Part shown: positions 16,026-23,620 of the stretch, piece by piece
Position numbering within the stretch: position 1 is the stretch's first letter
Layout of the letters: every line of letters begins with the position of its first letter
Assembly: GCF_022394535.1 (NCBI RefSeq)
Contig: NZ_CP089414.1
Span: 4,960,001 to 5,024,000, forward strand
DNA from: Dyella terrae
Lineage (GTDB): Bacteria; Pseudomonadota; Gammaproteobacteria; Xanthomonadales; Rhodanobacteraceae
Direction of reading: 5' to 3'
DNA length: 64,000 nt
The notes under the pieces: generated by a model
What the model was told of the DNA's origin: nothing
Databases searched by the model: none
The model's input: the letters and a program-made list of their open reading frames with translations, nothing else
Program-made: the position numbers and the translations under genes

Positions 16026-16296
16026 CTAGGGCCTGTTAACACTATTCGCGTAGCCCGCGTTGCTTGTCCGTAGCCGGCTGGTGGCAGTGCGTGGCGCAGG
16101 CCTGGCTGGCTGCCAGGTCAAGCCGCGCGCTGCCGCCGGTTGGTTACGGACAAGCAACCCTTCGGGCTGGGTCTTTTTGCCCGCCATACCGCGTCATCAC
16201 TCAGTCGTGTACGGACGTACACTCCATCGTTCTTCCTTGTCTGGCGGGCAAAAAGCTCCCAGCGCGGGCCACGCGAATAGTGTTAACAGGCCCTAG
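16026..16296. repeat. 271-bp palindromic element with 37-bp near-perfect terminal inverted repeats
   Basis: The left end CTAGGGCCTGTTAACACTAT at 16026 and the right end ATAGTGTTAACAGGCCCTAG ending at 16296 are exact complements for the first 26 bases and near-exact to 37 bp. Two further inverted pairs are nested inside: TTGCTTGTCCGTA (16058-16070) with TACGGACAAGCAA (16146-16158), and CTTTTTGCCCGCCA (16171-16184) with TGGCGGGCAAAAAG. The centre is GTGTACG-GA-CGTACAC (16207-16222). It contains no gene. The rest of the 395-base gap (15985-16025, 16297-16379) shows nothing else. Confidence 0.9.
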
Positions 16297-16379
16297 CTGT
16301 CGGCCATGTCGGAATCGTTCAGTGCGCACTCAACGGCGTAGGTTCAAAGTGAAGCTGTCTTCCCCGAAGGCCTTATGTC

Positions 16380-16763
16380 ATGAAACGCGTGCTTGCCGGT
16401 CTCGCCTTGGCGGTCGCCACCGCGGCGCTATCTGGTTGCTATTACGACCCGGGTTACAGCTATGTTCGCCCGGTTGCGACTGGCGGCGGTGATGCCTACT
16501 ACGGTTCGGCTGTCACCTATAGCGGCGGTTACTACGCCTCGCCGTATTACTACCCGAGCTACGGTTACTACGGCTGCTGCTATGCCCCTGCCGTGAGCAT
16601 CGGCATTGGCGGCTACTACGGTGGTGGTTATTACGGTCGCGGCTATTACCGTGGCGGTTACTACGGGCACGGTTATTACCACGGCGGTGGCGGTTATTAC
16701 CGTGGTGGTGGCCATGGCGGTTGGAGCGGTGGCCACGGTGGCTGGAGCGGTCACGGTCACTGA
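16380..16763 (+). CDS. Gly/Tyr-rich lipoprotein
   Basis: 127 residues. The N-terminus is a lipoprotein signal with the lipobox LSGC (Cys20), so the mature protein should be lipidated and membrane-attached. The rest is low complexity: repeated GGYYG, YYGRGYY, and a His/Gly-rich end (GGHGGWSGHGH). Two adjacent Cys (GYYGCCYAP) occur mid-protein. Such Gly/Tyr/His-rich small lipoproteins are common in Xanthomonadales, but no function is established. The repeated His could bind metal (inference). It stands alone, 34 bases before the next lipoprotein gene in the same direction. Confidence 0.75.
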   Translation: MKRVLAGLALAVATAALSGCYYDPGYSYVRPVATGGGDAYYGSAVTYSGGYYASPYYYPSYGYYGCCYAPAVSIGIGGYYGGGYYGRGYYRGGYYGHGYYHGGGGYYRGGGHGGWSGGHGGWSGHGH

Positions 16764-16797
16764 ACCATGAACGCCTGAGATCAAGCACAATCGCGGC

Positions 16798-17898
16798 ATG
16801 AGGTTGTCATGCCGCGTATCACGAATACTCTGGATTCCCAGGCCCGTCATCGCGTTGATGATGGGCCTGGCGCTTTCTGCTTGCAGCACGGTTGATTACT
16901 ACGCCCACGTGGCCAAGGGGCAGGGCGAGTTGGTGGTGAATCGCCGCGACGTCAGCAAGGTGCTGCGTGATCCCTCCACCGATGCCACGACCCGGCAGCG
17001 CCTGGCGCTGTCGCAGGAGGCACGGCGTTTTGCTACGGATCACCTGGGCTTGCCGGACAACCGCAGCTACACCAGCTATGTGAAGCTGGATCGGCCGTAC
17101 GTGGTGTGGAATGTCTTCGCCGCGCCCCGGTTCTCAGTGTCGCCGGTGCAGCATTGCTTTCCCTTTGCCGGGTGCGTTGCCTATCGCGGGTACTTCGCCA
17201 AGCAGAAGGCCCAGGCCGAAGCGGCGAGGCTGGAGGCCAGTGGCGATGATGTCTACGTCGGCGGCGTGCCGGCCTATTCCACGCTGGGTTGGTTCTCCGA
17301 CCCCATCCTCAGCAGCATGATGCGTTGGGACGACGACGAGCTGGCCAGCACCATCTTCCACGAGCTAGCGCACCAGCTGATCTACGTGAAGGACGACAGC
17401 GCCTTCAATGAATCCTTCGCCAGCTTCGTGCAGGAGGAGGGCCTGCGCGAATGGCGACAGTCGCGCGGCCTGCCGCCGCAGGACGACCACGAAAAGACCA
17501 TGGACGACGGCTTCACCTGGCTAGTGATGGACCTGCGCGACCGCCTGAAGACGCTCTACGCCAGCGGTGTGGGCGAGCAGGCTATGGCCACTGGCAAGCA
17601 ACAAGTGATCGATGACTTTCGCGTGCGCTACGTGCAGTGGCGCGATCTCGACTGGCCGAACGACCATCGCTACGACGCCTGGGTTAACGGGCCGATCAAC
17701 AACGCCCGGTTGTTGCCGTTTGGTATCTATGACCGTTGGACACCTGTGTTCCTGGCCCTGTTCCGCCATGCGGAAGGGCAGTGGCCGGCGTTCTACGCCA
17801 GCGTCCGGCAGTTCGCGCGTCAGCCTTATGCCCAGCGGCAGAAGTCGTTGCAGCAATGGCTGGACTCCACCAGCCGCCCTACGGCGGCACCGCCCTGA
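16798..17898 (+). CDS. Putative zinc aminopeptidase lipoprotein
   Basis: 366 residues. The N-terminal hydrophobic segment ends in the lipobox LSAC, so the mature protein should begin at that Cys in the periplasm or outer membrane. The zinc site is HELAHQ (HExxH) in TIFHELAHQLIY, with the third ligand probably the Glu in NESFASFVQEEG. This pattern matches the family annotated as putative aminopeptidase (former DUF2265). Two Cys (QHCFPFAGCVAY) may form a disulfide. The peptide substrate is unknown. The stop lies 9 bases from the convergent cytochrome gene. Several in-frame ATGs near the start leave the first 25 residues uncertain. Confidence 0.85.
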   Translation: MRLSCRVSRILWIPRPVIALMMGLALSACSTVDYYAHVAKGQGELVVNRRDVSKVLRDPSTDATTRQRLALSQEARRFATDHLGLPDNRSYTSYVKLDRPYVVWNVFAAPRFSVSPVQHCFPFAGCVAYRGYFAKQKAQAEAARLEASGDDVYVGGVPAYSTLGWFSDPILSSMMRWDDDELASTIFHELAHQLIYVKDDSAFNESFASFVQEEGLREWRQSRGLPPQDDHEKTMDDGFTWLVMDLRDRLKTLYASGVGEQAMATGKQQVIDDFRVRYVQWRDLDWPNDHRYDAWVNGPINNARLLPFGIYDRWTPVFLALFRHAEGQWPAFYASVRQFARQPYAQRQKSLQQWLDSTSRPTAAPP

Positions 17899-17907
17899 TC
17901 CCCGGCC

Positions 17908-18723
17908 CTAGGGCTGGACCTTCCGTCCCGCCATGTGGCGCAGGTAGGTGAGCAGGTCGTCCAGGTCCTGGTCGGACAGTGCCTTACGGTCGAAGCCCGG
18001 CATTCGCGCCTGTGGCCAATGGCGCAGGGCTTGCGGGTCGCGGATGTAGGCGCGGAACAGGTCCTCGCGCAGGTATTCCGTTGGGCTGTGCGGGATGTTG
18101 AGGTCCGGCCCCAGCTTGGCGTCGCCCTGCCCGTTGAGGGTATGGCAGGCAAAGCAGGTGTGCTGGAACACCACGAAACCGCGCTGCACGGGGCTGTCGG
18201 CCTTCAGGGCTGGGTCGGGCAGGATGGCCGGGAAGCGTTCGGCCACTGACGGCTGGCGGCGGATGCTGGCCAACTGGAACGGCCATTGCTCCGGGCCGAT
18301 CTTCATGGCTTCCGGATCGGTCCACACCACATAGAACGGACCGGCGTCACCCTTGATCTCGTCCAGCGTCGGCCAGGGGTGGGTGGGGTCCTCAACCGCC
18401 AGCCAGGCTTGCGAACCCTGGGCGCGGACGATCAGCGCGGCGGAAATCTGCGCGGCGAAACCGTCGGAGGCAACGAACTGCAGGGTGTCCCCCGGCGATG
18501 CGCCATCCAGCAAAGCCTTCAGCGGCACCGCCCGGTAGCGCATGGCGCGCTTGAATGCCACGTCGGCGGGAATGGTCACGTCGCGTGCGTCACTGCGCGC
18601 CAGCAGTTGCGCCGTCGTGTAGGTCTTGGTGCCGTGCCCCAGGTCAATGACCAGGTCGGCCGCGTGCAGGGGCAGGGCGAGCCACAGGGCAAGCAGACAC
18701 AGGCGGCGAAGCGCGCGAATCAT
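17908..18723 (-). CDS. Periplasmic monoheme c-type cytochrome with molybdopterin-oxidoreductase-like N-domain
   Basis: 271 residues from ATG 18723, which starts directly before a signal peptide (MIRALRRLCLLALWLALPLHA). A longer frame to 18831 adds no sensible sequence. Residues 20-170 resemble the small sulfite-oxidase/molybdopterin-binding-like fold but without visible cofactor residues. The C-terminal third is a class I cytochrome c: CFACH for heme attachment, LGPDL after it, and a later Met in ARMPGF as likely sixth ligand. A periplasmic electron-transfer function is likely; the redox partner is not encoded nearby. It is convergent with the aminopeptidase gene. Confidence 0.8.
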   Translation of the reverse strand: MIRALRRLCLLALWLALPLHAADLVIDLGHGTKTYTTAQLLARSDARDVTIPADVAFKRAMRYRAVPLKALLDGASPGDTLQFVASDGFAAQISAALIVRAQGSQAWLAVEDPTHPWPTLDEIKGDAGPFYVVWTDPEAMKIGPEQWPFQLASIRRQPSVAERFPAILPDPALKADSPVQRGFVVFQHTCFACHTLNGQGDAKLGPDLNIPHSPTEYLREDLFRAYIRDPQALRHWPQARMPGFDRKALSDQDLDDLLTYLRHMAGRKVQP

Positions 18724-18839
18724 TGGATGGCATTCCCTTTCCAAGAATCTAACGATTGTAGGCGCCTCGGCCAGCTTGCCAAAAGCTGAACGAAACGATG
18801 AAGACGCTTGAACTCGGTCCGCACCGGCCACACTAAGAA

Positions 18840-18978
18840 TTCGTATCGCCGTGACGGCGACAAGAAGTGGTGCAGCCTTATCGTGCCACTGAGGGGTCGG
18901 TCCTTTTCCCCTCTTTGTTTTGGACCAGGCCTGACAAACCCCGCTAGCCCCTCCCCTGGCTACCGGGGTTTTTATTTG
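18840..18978 (+). ncRNA. Structured leader or small RNA ending in an intrinsic terminator, upstream of pncB
   Basis: No gene ends here on the + strand, yet a good terminator is present: AACCCCGCTAGCC (18937-18949) pairs with GGCTACCGGGGTT (18958-18970) with one mismatch, followed by TTTATTTG. Before it are CGCCG-TGA-CGGCG (about 18846-18858) and GAGGGG (18891-18896) with CCCCTC (18908-18913). The set looks like a 5' attenuated leader of pncB or a free small RNA. No known riboswitch consensus was recognised. The promoter is not clear. The 336-base gap between the cytochrome and pncB genes holds nothing else. Confidence 0.5.
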
Positions 18979-19059
18979 CCTGCGGTTTGACGAGCAACTC
19001 CCCGCGATCGATGCAGGGCGAGGATAATCGCGCTACTCCCCGTGGCGCGTGAGCGACCG

Positions 19060-20256
19060 ATGATTGTTACCTCCCTGCTCGACACCGATCTCTACAAGTT
19101 CTCCATGATGCAGGTTGTGCTGCATCACTATCCGGCCGCCCAGGTCGAATACAAGTTCAAGTGCCGTAACCCGGGTATCGATCTGGTTCCCTACATCGAC
19201 GAGATCCGTCGCGAGCTGCAAGACTTGTGCACGCTGCGCTTCACTCCGGAAGAACTGGATTACCTGCGCAGCTGGCGCTTCATCAAGAGCGACTTCGTCG
19301 ACTTCCTGGGGCTGTTCCAGCTCAACGCCAAATACGTGGAGATCTTTCCCGCGCAGGACGGCCCCGGCGATATCGAGATACGCATTCGCGGGCCGTGGCT
19401 GCACACCATCCTGTTCGAAGTGCCCTTGCTGGCCATCGTCAACGAGGTGTACTTCCGCAACACGCAACCCCAGCTCGATTTGTCCGAGGGGCGCCGTCGG
19501 CTGCGCGAGAAAATTGCGCTGCTGCGCGATACCGAAGGGTTCCAGGATTGCCGGATTGCCGACTACGGCACGCGTCGTCGTTACTCGCGCGCATGGCACG
19601 AAGAAGTGGCCACTACTTTGCGCGAGGGCCTGGGTCGGCAAATGGCGGGTACGAGCAACGTCTGGCTGGCGTGGAAGCTGGGCCTGACGCCGCTGGGCAC
19701 GCTGGCACACGAATACCTGCAGGCGCACCAGGCGCTGGGGCCACGGCTGCGTGATTCGCAGGTGGCAGCGTTAGAGACGTGGGCACGGGAATATCGCGGT
19801 GACCTGGGCATCGCGCTATCTGACGTCTACGGACTCAGCGCCTTCCTGCGCGACTTCGACATGTACTTCTGCAAGTTGTTCGACGGCACGCGCCACGATT
19901 CGGGTGATCCGTTCGCGTGGGGTGAGCGCGTGCTCGCGCATTACCGCGCCAATCGTGTCGATCCGCGCAGCAAGGTATTGGTATTCAGTGATGGCCTGGA
20001 CGTTCCCAAGGTGATGCGGCTGTACCAGCACTTTCATGGACGCTGCCAGCTGGCCTTCGGTGTGGGTACCAATCTGACCAATGACGTGGGGCCGGAGCCG
20101 CTGCAGATCGTCATCAAGATGGTTCGCTGCAACGGTCAGCCGGTGGCCAAGATCAGCGACACGCCCGGTAAAAACATGTGTGACGACAGCGCCTATGTCG
20201 CCTATCTGCGGCAGGTGTTCGAGATTCCCGTTGATCCCGAAGCCGTGCCCTGCTGA
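19060..20256 (+). CDS. pncB: Nicotinate phosphoribosyltransferase
   Basis: 398 residues from ATG 19060; a GTG six codons upstream is less likely. The enzyme makes nicotinate mononucleotide from nicotinate and PRPP in the NAD salvage (Preiss-Handler) pathway. The N-terminus [13 protein letters not shown], the centre [11 protein letters not shown] and TSNVWLA, and the catalytic histidine region [12 protein letters not shown] are the family landmarks. Length equals that of E. coli PncB. A hairpin leader with a terminator precedes it, so transcription attenuation is possible. A strong hairpin follows the stop. Confidence 0.96.
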   Translation: MIVTSLLDTDLYKFSMMQVVLHHYPAAQVEYKFKCRNPGIDLVPYIDEIRRELQDLCTLRFTPEELDYLRSWRFIKSDFVDFLGLFQLNAKYVEIFPAQDGPGDIEIRIRGPWLHTILFEVPLLAIVNEVYFRNTQPQLDLSEGRRRLREKIALLRDTEGFQDCRIADYGTRRRYSRAWHEEVATTLREGLGRQMAGTSNVWLAWKLGLTPLGTLAHEYLQAHQALGPRLRDSQVAALETWAREYRGDLGIALSDVYGLSAFLRDFDMYFCKLFDGTRHDSGDPFAWGERVLAHYRANRVDPRSKVLVFSDGLDVPKVMRLYQHFHGRCQLAFGVGTNLTNDVGPEPLQIVIKMVRCNGQPVAKISDTPGKNMCDDSAYVAYLRQVFEIPVDPEAVPC

Positions 20257-20264
20257 AAACAGAA

Positions 20265-20288
20265 CAGGGGCGCACGGGTGCGCCCCTG
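20265..20288 (+). terminator. Hairpin after pncB
   Basis: CAGGGGCGCAC (20265-20275) pairs perfectly with GTGCGCCCCTG (20278-20288). It lies 9 bases after the pncB stop. A T-tract is lacking, so its strength as a terminator is uncertain. Confidence 0.6.
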
Positions 20289-20307
20289 TAGGAAGCCGCG
20301 AGAGCGT

Positions 20308-20378
20308 TTTAGAGTCGCTAACAAAACGTAGCGAGCGCCCGCCTGCCGGCGCGCAGTAGGTTTATTAGCGGCTCTTAG
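20308..20378. repeat. Short copy of the TTAGAGTCGCTAACAAAACG palindromic repeat
   Basis: TTTAGAGTCGCTAACAAAAC at the left and TTTATTAGCGGCTCTTAG at the right are imperfect complements. The left arm is the same sequence as the right arm (read in reverse complement) of the 14269-14418 element, but the inner part is reduced to about 25 bases. The right edge abuts the metQ stop codon. Confidence 0.75.
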
Positions 20379-21188
20379 TTAGAACGCCGGCAGCACCGCG
20401 CCTTGATACTTCTGTTCGATAAACGCCTTGATCTCGGGGCTGGTCAACGCCTTGGCGAGCTTCTGGATGCGCGGGTCGTCCTTGTTGTCCGGACGGGCTA
20501 CCAGGTAGTTCACGTAGGGCGAATCCTTGTCCTCGATCAACAGTGCGTCCTTGGTCGGGTTGAGCCCGGCGGCGAGCGCGTAATTGGTGTTGATCAGGGC
20601 GAGATCCACTTCGTCCAGCGTGCGCGGCAGCATGGCGGCTTCCAGCTCGCGGAACTTCAGGTTCTTCGGGTTGGCCGTGATGTCCTTCAGTGTGGACATC
20701 TCGTTGGTCGGGTCCTTCAGCGTAATCAGACCATGCTTGGCGAGCAGCAGCAGCGCGCGGCTGTTGTTGCTGGGGTCGTTGGGCAGGGTCACCGAGGCGC
20801 CGTCAGGCAACTGGTCGATGGACTTGAGCTTGCGCGAGTACGCGCCGAACGGCTCGATGTGCACGCCCGTCACAATGGTCAGGTTGGTGCCACGCTCGCG
20901 GTTGAACGCGTCGAGATAAGGCTTGGTCTGGAAGTAGTTGGCATCGACCGACTTTTCCAGCACCTGCGTGTTGGGCTGCACGTAGTCGGCGAACACCTTG
21001 ATCTCCAGGTCGATGCCTTCCTTCGCCAGGATGGGCTTGACCTGCTTGAGGATCTCCGCGTGCGGCACGGCCGTGGCAGCCACTACCAGCTTCTGGCTGC
21101 CGGCGTCGCCATTGCCATTGGACGAAGAGCAGCCGGCCAGCGCGAGCAGCACGGAGAAAATGGCTATGAGCTTATGCAACTTTGTCAT
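20379..21188 (-). CDS. metQ: Methionine ABC transporter substrate-binding lipoprotein
   Basis: 269 residues from ATG 21188. A lipoprotein signal ends in LAGC (Cys19). The mature protein has the NlpA/MetQ fold: VAATAVPHAEILKQVKPIL, then FADYVQPNTQV and NYFQTKPYLDAFN, which are MetQ signatures for D/L-methionine binding. It delivers methionine to MetI/MetN. On the minus strand it is the last gene of the metN-metI-metQ cluster, but a strong intrinsic terminator lies between metI and metQ, so metQ expression may partly depend on read-through or its own promoter. Confidence 0.93.
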   Translation of the reverse strand: MTKLHKLIAIFSVLLALAGCSSSNGNGDAGSQKLVVAATAVPHAEILKQVKPILAKEGIDLEIKVFADYVQPNTQVLEKSVDANYFQTKPYLDAFNRERGTNLTIVTGVHIEPFGAYSRKLKSIDQLPDGASVTLPNDPSNNSRALLLLAKHGLITLKDPTNEMSTLKDITANPKNLKFRELEAAMLPRTLDEVDLALINTNYALAAGLNPTKDALLIEDKDSPYVNYLVARPDNKDDPRIQKLAKALTSPEIKAFIEQKYQGAVLPAF

Positions 21189-21243
21189 ATGGGGCAGGCA
21201 CTTGATGCGGTGCACCAGAATAGCCGTCCATACCGCCGGATGC

Positions 21244-21273
21244 AAAAAGGCCCGGCGGTGTGCCGGGCCTTTC
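21244..21273 (-). terminator. Intrinsic terminator between metI and metQ
   Basis: On the minus strand AAAGGCCCGGC (21272-21262) pairs with GCCGGGCCTTT (21256-21246), followed by further T. It lies 9 bases past the metI stop and 56 bases before the metQ start, inside the cluster. On the plus strand it is a weaker terminator. Confidence 0.8.
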
Positions 21274-21281
21274 TCTGTCTC

Positions 21282-21965
21282 TCAGTGCCGCGTATACCGT
21301 GCCACGATGCGGTCGCCGGCCATCTGAAGCAGCTGCACCAGCACGATCAACAGCACCACGGTCACCACCATGTAATCCGACTTATAGCTCAGGTAGCCGT
21401 AGCGGTAGGCCAGATCGCCCAGGCCGCCCGCGCCGATGGCACCGCCCATGGCGGTATAGCCCACCAGGGCGATGGCAGTGACGGTGGTGCCTGCGATCAA
21501 GCCGCCTCGCGCCTCCGGCAGCAACACATGGCGCACGATCTGCCAGATGCTGGCACCCATGGCCTGACTGGCCTCGATCACACCGCGCTGTACCTCCCGC
21601 AGGGCGGTTTCCACCAGTCGTGCGAAGAACGGCGCGGCACCGATCACCAGCGGCGGAATCGCACCGCGGATGCCCAGTTTGGTGCCGACCAGCACGTAGG
21701 TAAGCGGCATCAGTACGATCATCAGGATGATGAAGGGGATCGAACGCAAGATGTTCACCAGCAGCGACAGCACGGCATAAAGCTTGGGCATCTCGCGCAG
21801 CTGGCCTTTGCCGGTGAGATACAGCAGCACACCCAAAGGCAGGCCAAGTATCACGGTGAGCAACAACGATCCGCCCAGCATCAGCAGCGTGTCGATACAG
21901 GCGTGGCCGATCTCGCCCCAGTCGTCGATATTGGGAAACAGGTTTTGCAGCAGCGGGGCGCTCAT
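21282..21965 (-). CDS. metI: Methionine ABC transporter permease
   Basis: 227 residues, about five membrane helices. The ATPase-coupling EAA loop is visible as [22 protein letters not shown]. The length and the N-terminus with [16 protein letters not shown] are typical of MetI. It forms a dimer in the cytoplasmic membrane with MetN and takes methionine from MetQ. The start overlaps the metN stop (ATGA at 21962-21965), so translation is coupled. Confidence 0.95.
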   Translation of the reverse strand: MSAPLLQNLFPNIDDWGEIGHACIDTLLMLGGSLLLTVILGLPLGVLLYLTGKGQLREMPKLYAVLSLLVNILRSIPFIILMIVLMPLTYVLVGTKLGIRGAIPPLVIGAAPFFARLVETALREVQRGVIEASQAMGASIWQIVRHVLLPEARGGLIAGTTVTAIALVGYTAMGGAIGAGGLGDLAYRYGYLSYKSDYMVVTVVLLIVLVQLLQMAGDRIVARYTRH

Positions 21966-22990
21966 GCGTGGTGCTCCGGCGAAACGGTGATTTCTTCGAT
22001 CTCGATGCCGGCCTCGCGAAGAGTGATCAATGCATCGTCCACGCGCTCGCCCTGCATGGCCAGCGTGAGCTGTCCGTACGGCAGGTCTTTGATGCGGTCG
22101 ATGCGGCCGGCGAGGATGTTGAAGTCGACGCCGGTTTCGCGGGCCACGCGGCCCAGTGCTGGCGTCCAGGTGGCCTCACCGCGGAACGACAGCCGCAGGA
22201 TGCGGCCCGGCACATGGGCGAACGGCATCTGCTCGCCAGCGGCTTCTTCTGGCAACGCCTCGTTGACGAAGCGGCGGGTGGTCGCGTGCTTCGGGTGGAG
22301 GAACACGTCCGCCACCGGGCCCGTTTCCACGATGCGTCCAGCGTCGAGCACTGCCACGCGATCGCAGACGCGGCGCACCACGTCCATTTCGTGCGTGATC
22401 AGCACGATGGTGAGTTTGAGCTCGCGGTTGATCTCGGCCAGCAGGTCCAGCACGGCGGCGGTGGTCTGCGGATCGAGCGCGCTGGTGGCCTCGTCGCACA
22501 GTAGGATCGACGGCCGGTTCGCCAATGCGCGGGCGATGCCCACGCGCTGCTTCTGACCGCCAGAAAGCTGCGACGGGTATTTGCTCGCATGTGCGGTCAG
22601 GCCCACGCGGGCGAGTAATTCGTCCACACGCTGGCGGATTGCCGCCTCGTCGTGCTCCCCGGCCAGGCGCAGCGGAAAGGCCACGTTGTCGGCCACCGTC
22701 TGCGACGCCAGCAGGTTGAAGTGCTGGAAGATCATGCCGATGCGTTGGCGCTTCTGGCGCAGCTGCGTCTCGGTCAACGCCGTCATGTCGGTGTCATCGA
22801 TCAGGATGCGGCCGCCGCTGGGGCGCTCGAGCAGGTTGATCAGACGTATAAGCGTCGATTTACCCGCACCCGAATGGCCGATGATGCCGAAGACCTCGCC
22901 GTCGGCGATGTCTAGGTTGAAGGGTTGCAGTGCAGGGACGTCCCGGCCGTCGACACGGTAGGACTTGTGCACTTCATGGAATCTGATCAC
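21962..22990 (-). CDS. metN: Methionine ABC transporter ATP-binding protein with NIL domain
   Basis: 342 residues from GTG 22990, chosen because the conserved [11 protein letters not shown] start follows and GAAGG lies upstream; the longer frame to 23053 is antisense to the next gene's upstream region. ABC motifs: Walker [11 protein letters not shown]-loop FQHFNLL, signature LSGGQKQRV, Walker [12 protein letters not shown], switch His in LITHEMD. The C-terminal 75 residues are the NIL domain that binds methionine and gives transinhibition in E. coli MetN. First gene of the cluster. No SAM riboswitch was recognised in the short upstream region. Confidence 0.96.
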   Translation of the reverse strand: MIRFHEVHKSYRVDGRDVPALQPFNLDIADGEVFGIIGHSGAGKSTLIRLINLLERPSGGRILIDDTDMTALTETQLRQKRQRIGMIFQHFNLLASQTVADNVAFPLRLAGEHDEAAIRQRVDELLARVGLTAHASKYPSQLSGGQKQRVGIARALANRPSILLCDEATSALDPQTTAAVLDLLAEINRELKLTIVLITHEMDVVRRVCDRVAVLDAGRIVETGPVADVFLHPKHATTRRFVNEALPEEAAGEQMPFAHVPGRILRLSFRGEATWTPALGRVARETGVDFNILAGRIDRIKDLPYGQLTLAMQGERVDDALITLREAGIEIEEITVSPEHHA

Positions 22991-23117
22991 GGGGTACCTT
23001 CGGGGGAACCGGGGGAGGGGCGCGCCTCGAGGGGCGGCGCCGACCGGTGGCAAGCATAAGACACCCGGGGCATCCGTGGGGCTGAGACTGGCGGTCTCAC
23101 CGACTGGGATGGCTGCG

Positions 23118-23594
23118 ATGACCTCTGTCTATGACTTTTCCGCTCGCGATATCGACGGCAACGAGCATTCGCTCGCCGAGTATCGTGGCAAGACGTTGCT
23201 GATCGTGAACGTGGCCTCCAAATGCGGTTTCACTCCGCAGTACACGGGGCTGGAGGCGCTATGGCGCGCCGATCGCGAGAAGGGGCTGGTGGTGCTCGGG
23301 TTTCCCTGTGACCAGTTCGGCCACCAGGAGCCGGGTGACGAAGCGGAGATCCGCAACTTCTGTTCGACCAGCTATGACGTGACCTTTCCCCTGTTTGCAA
23401 AGATCGACGTGAACGGCGAAGGCGCGCATCCGCTCTACAAGTGGCTCAAGAGCGAGGGCAAGGGCATCCTGGGCAGCGAGTCGATCAAGTGGAACTTCAC
23501 CAAGTTCCTTGTCGACAGCAACGGGCAGGTAGTGAAGCGCTATGCGCCGACCGATACGCCGGAAAAGATCGGCAAGGACTTAGGGAAGCTCTGA
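23118..23594 (+). CDS. Glutathione peroxidase-family thiol peroxidase
   Basis: 158 residues from ATG 23118 (GGGA 10 bases upstream); ATG 23109 would add three residues. It reduces hydroperoxides with thioredoxin or glutathione. The catalytic tetrad is visible: C36 in [11 protein letters not shown]66 in [13 protein letters not shown], and W and N in [11 protein letters not shown]. Cys replaces the selenocysteine of animal enzymes. The usual PCNQF reads PCDQF. There is no signal peptide, so it is cytoplasmic, like E. coli BtuE. It is divergent from metN. Confidence 0.92.
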   Translation: MTSVYDFSARDIDGNEHSLAEYRGKTLLIVNVASKCGFTPQYTGLEALWRADREKGLVVLGFPCDQFGHQEPGDEAEIRNFCSTSYDVTFPLFAKIDVNGEGAHPLYKWLKSEGKGILGSESIKWNFTKFLVDSNGQVVKRYAPTDTPEKIGKDLGKL

Positions 23595-23620
23595 CCTCAT
23601 TCAACGCCGGTGTCGCCGAC

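Noticed and set aside
18808..18840. TTGAAC with TAAGAAT as promoter of the pncB leader RNA
   Set aside because: The spacing is about 20 bases and the -10 match is poor, so I do not annotate it.
20403..22556. A 717-codon open frame antisense to metQ, metI and metN
   Set aside because: It covers three genes with full family motifs on the other strand; its own sequence is rich in His/Arg/Gln typical of antisense shadows in high-GC DNA.
22991..23117. SAM riboswitch before metN
   Set aside because: The gap to the divergent gene is only about 127 bases and shows none of the conserved SAM riboswitch cores or a terminator.
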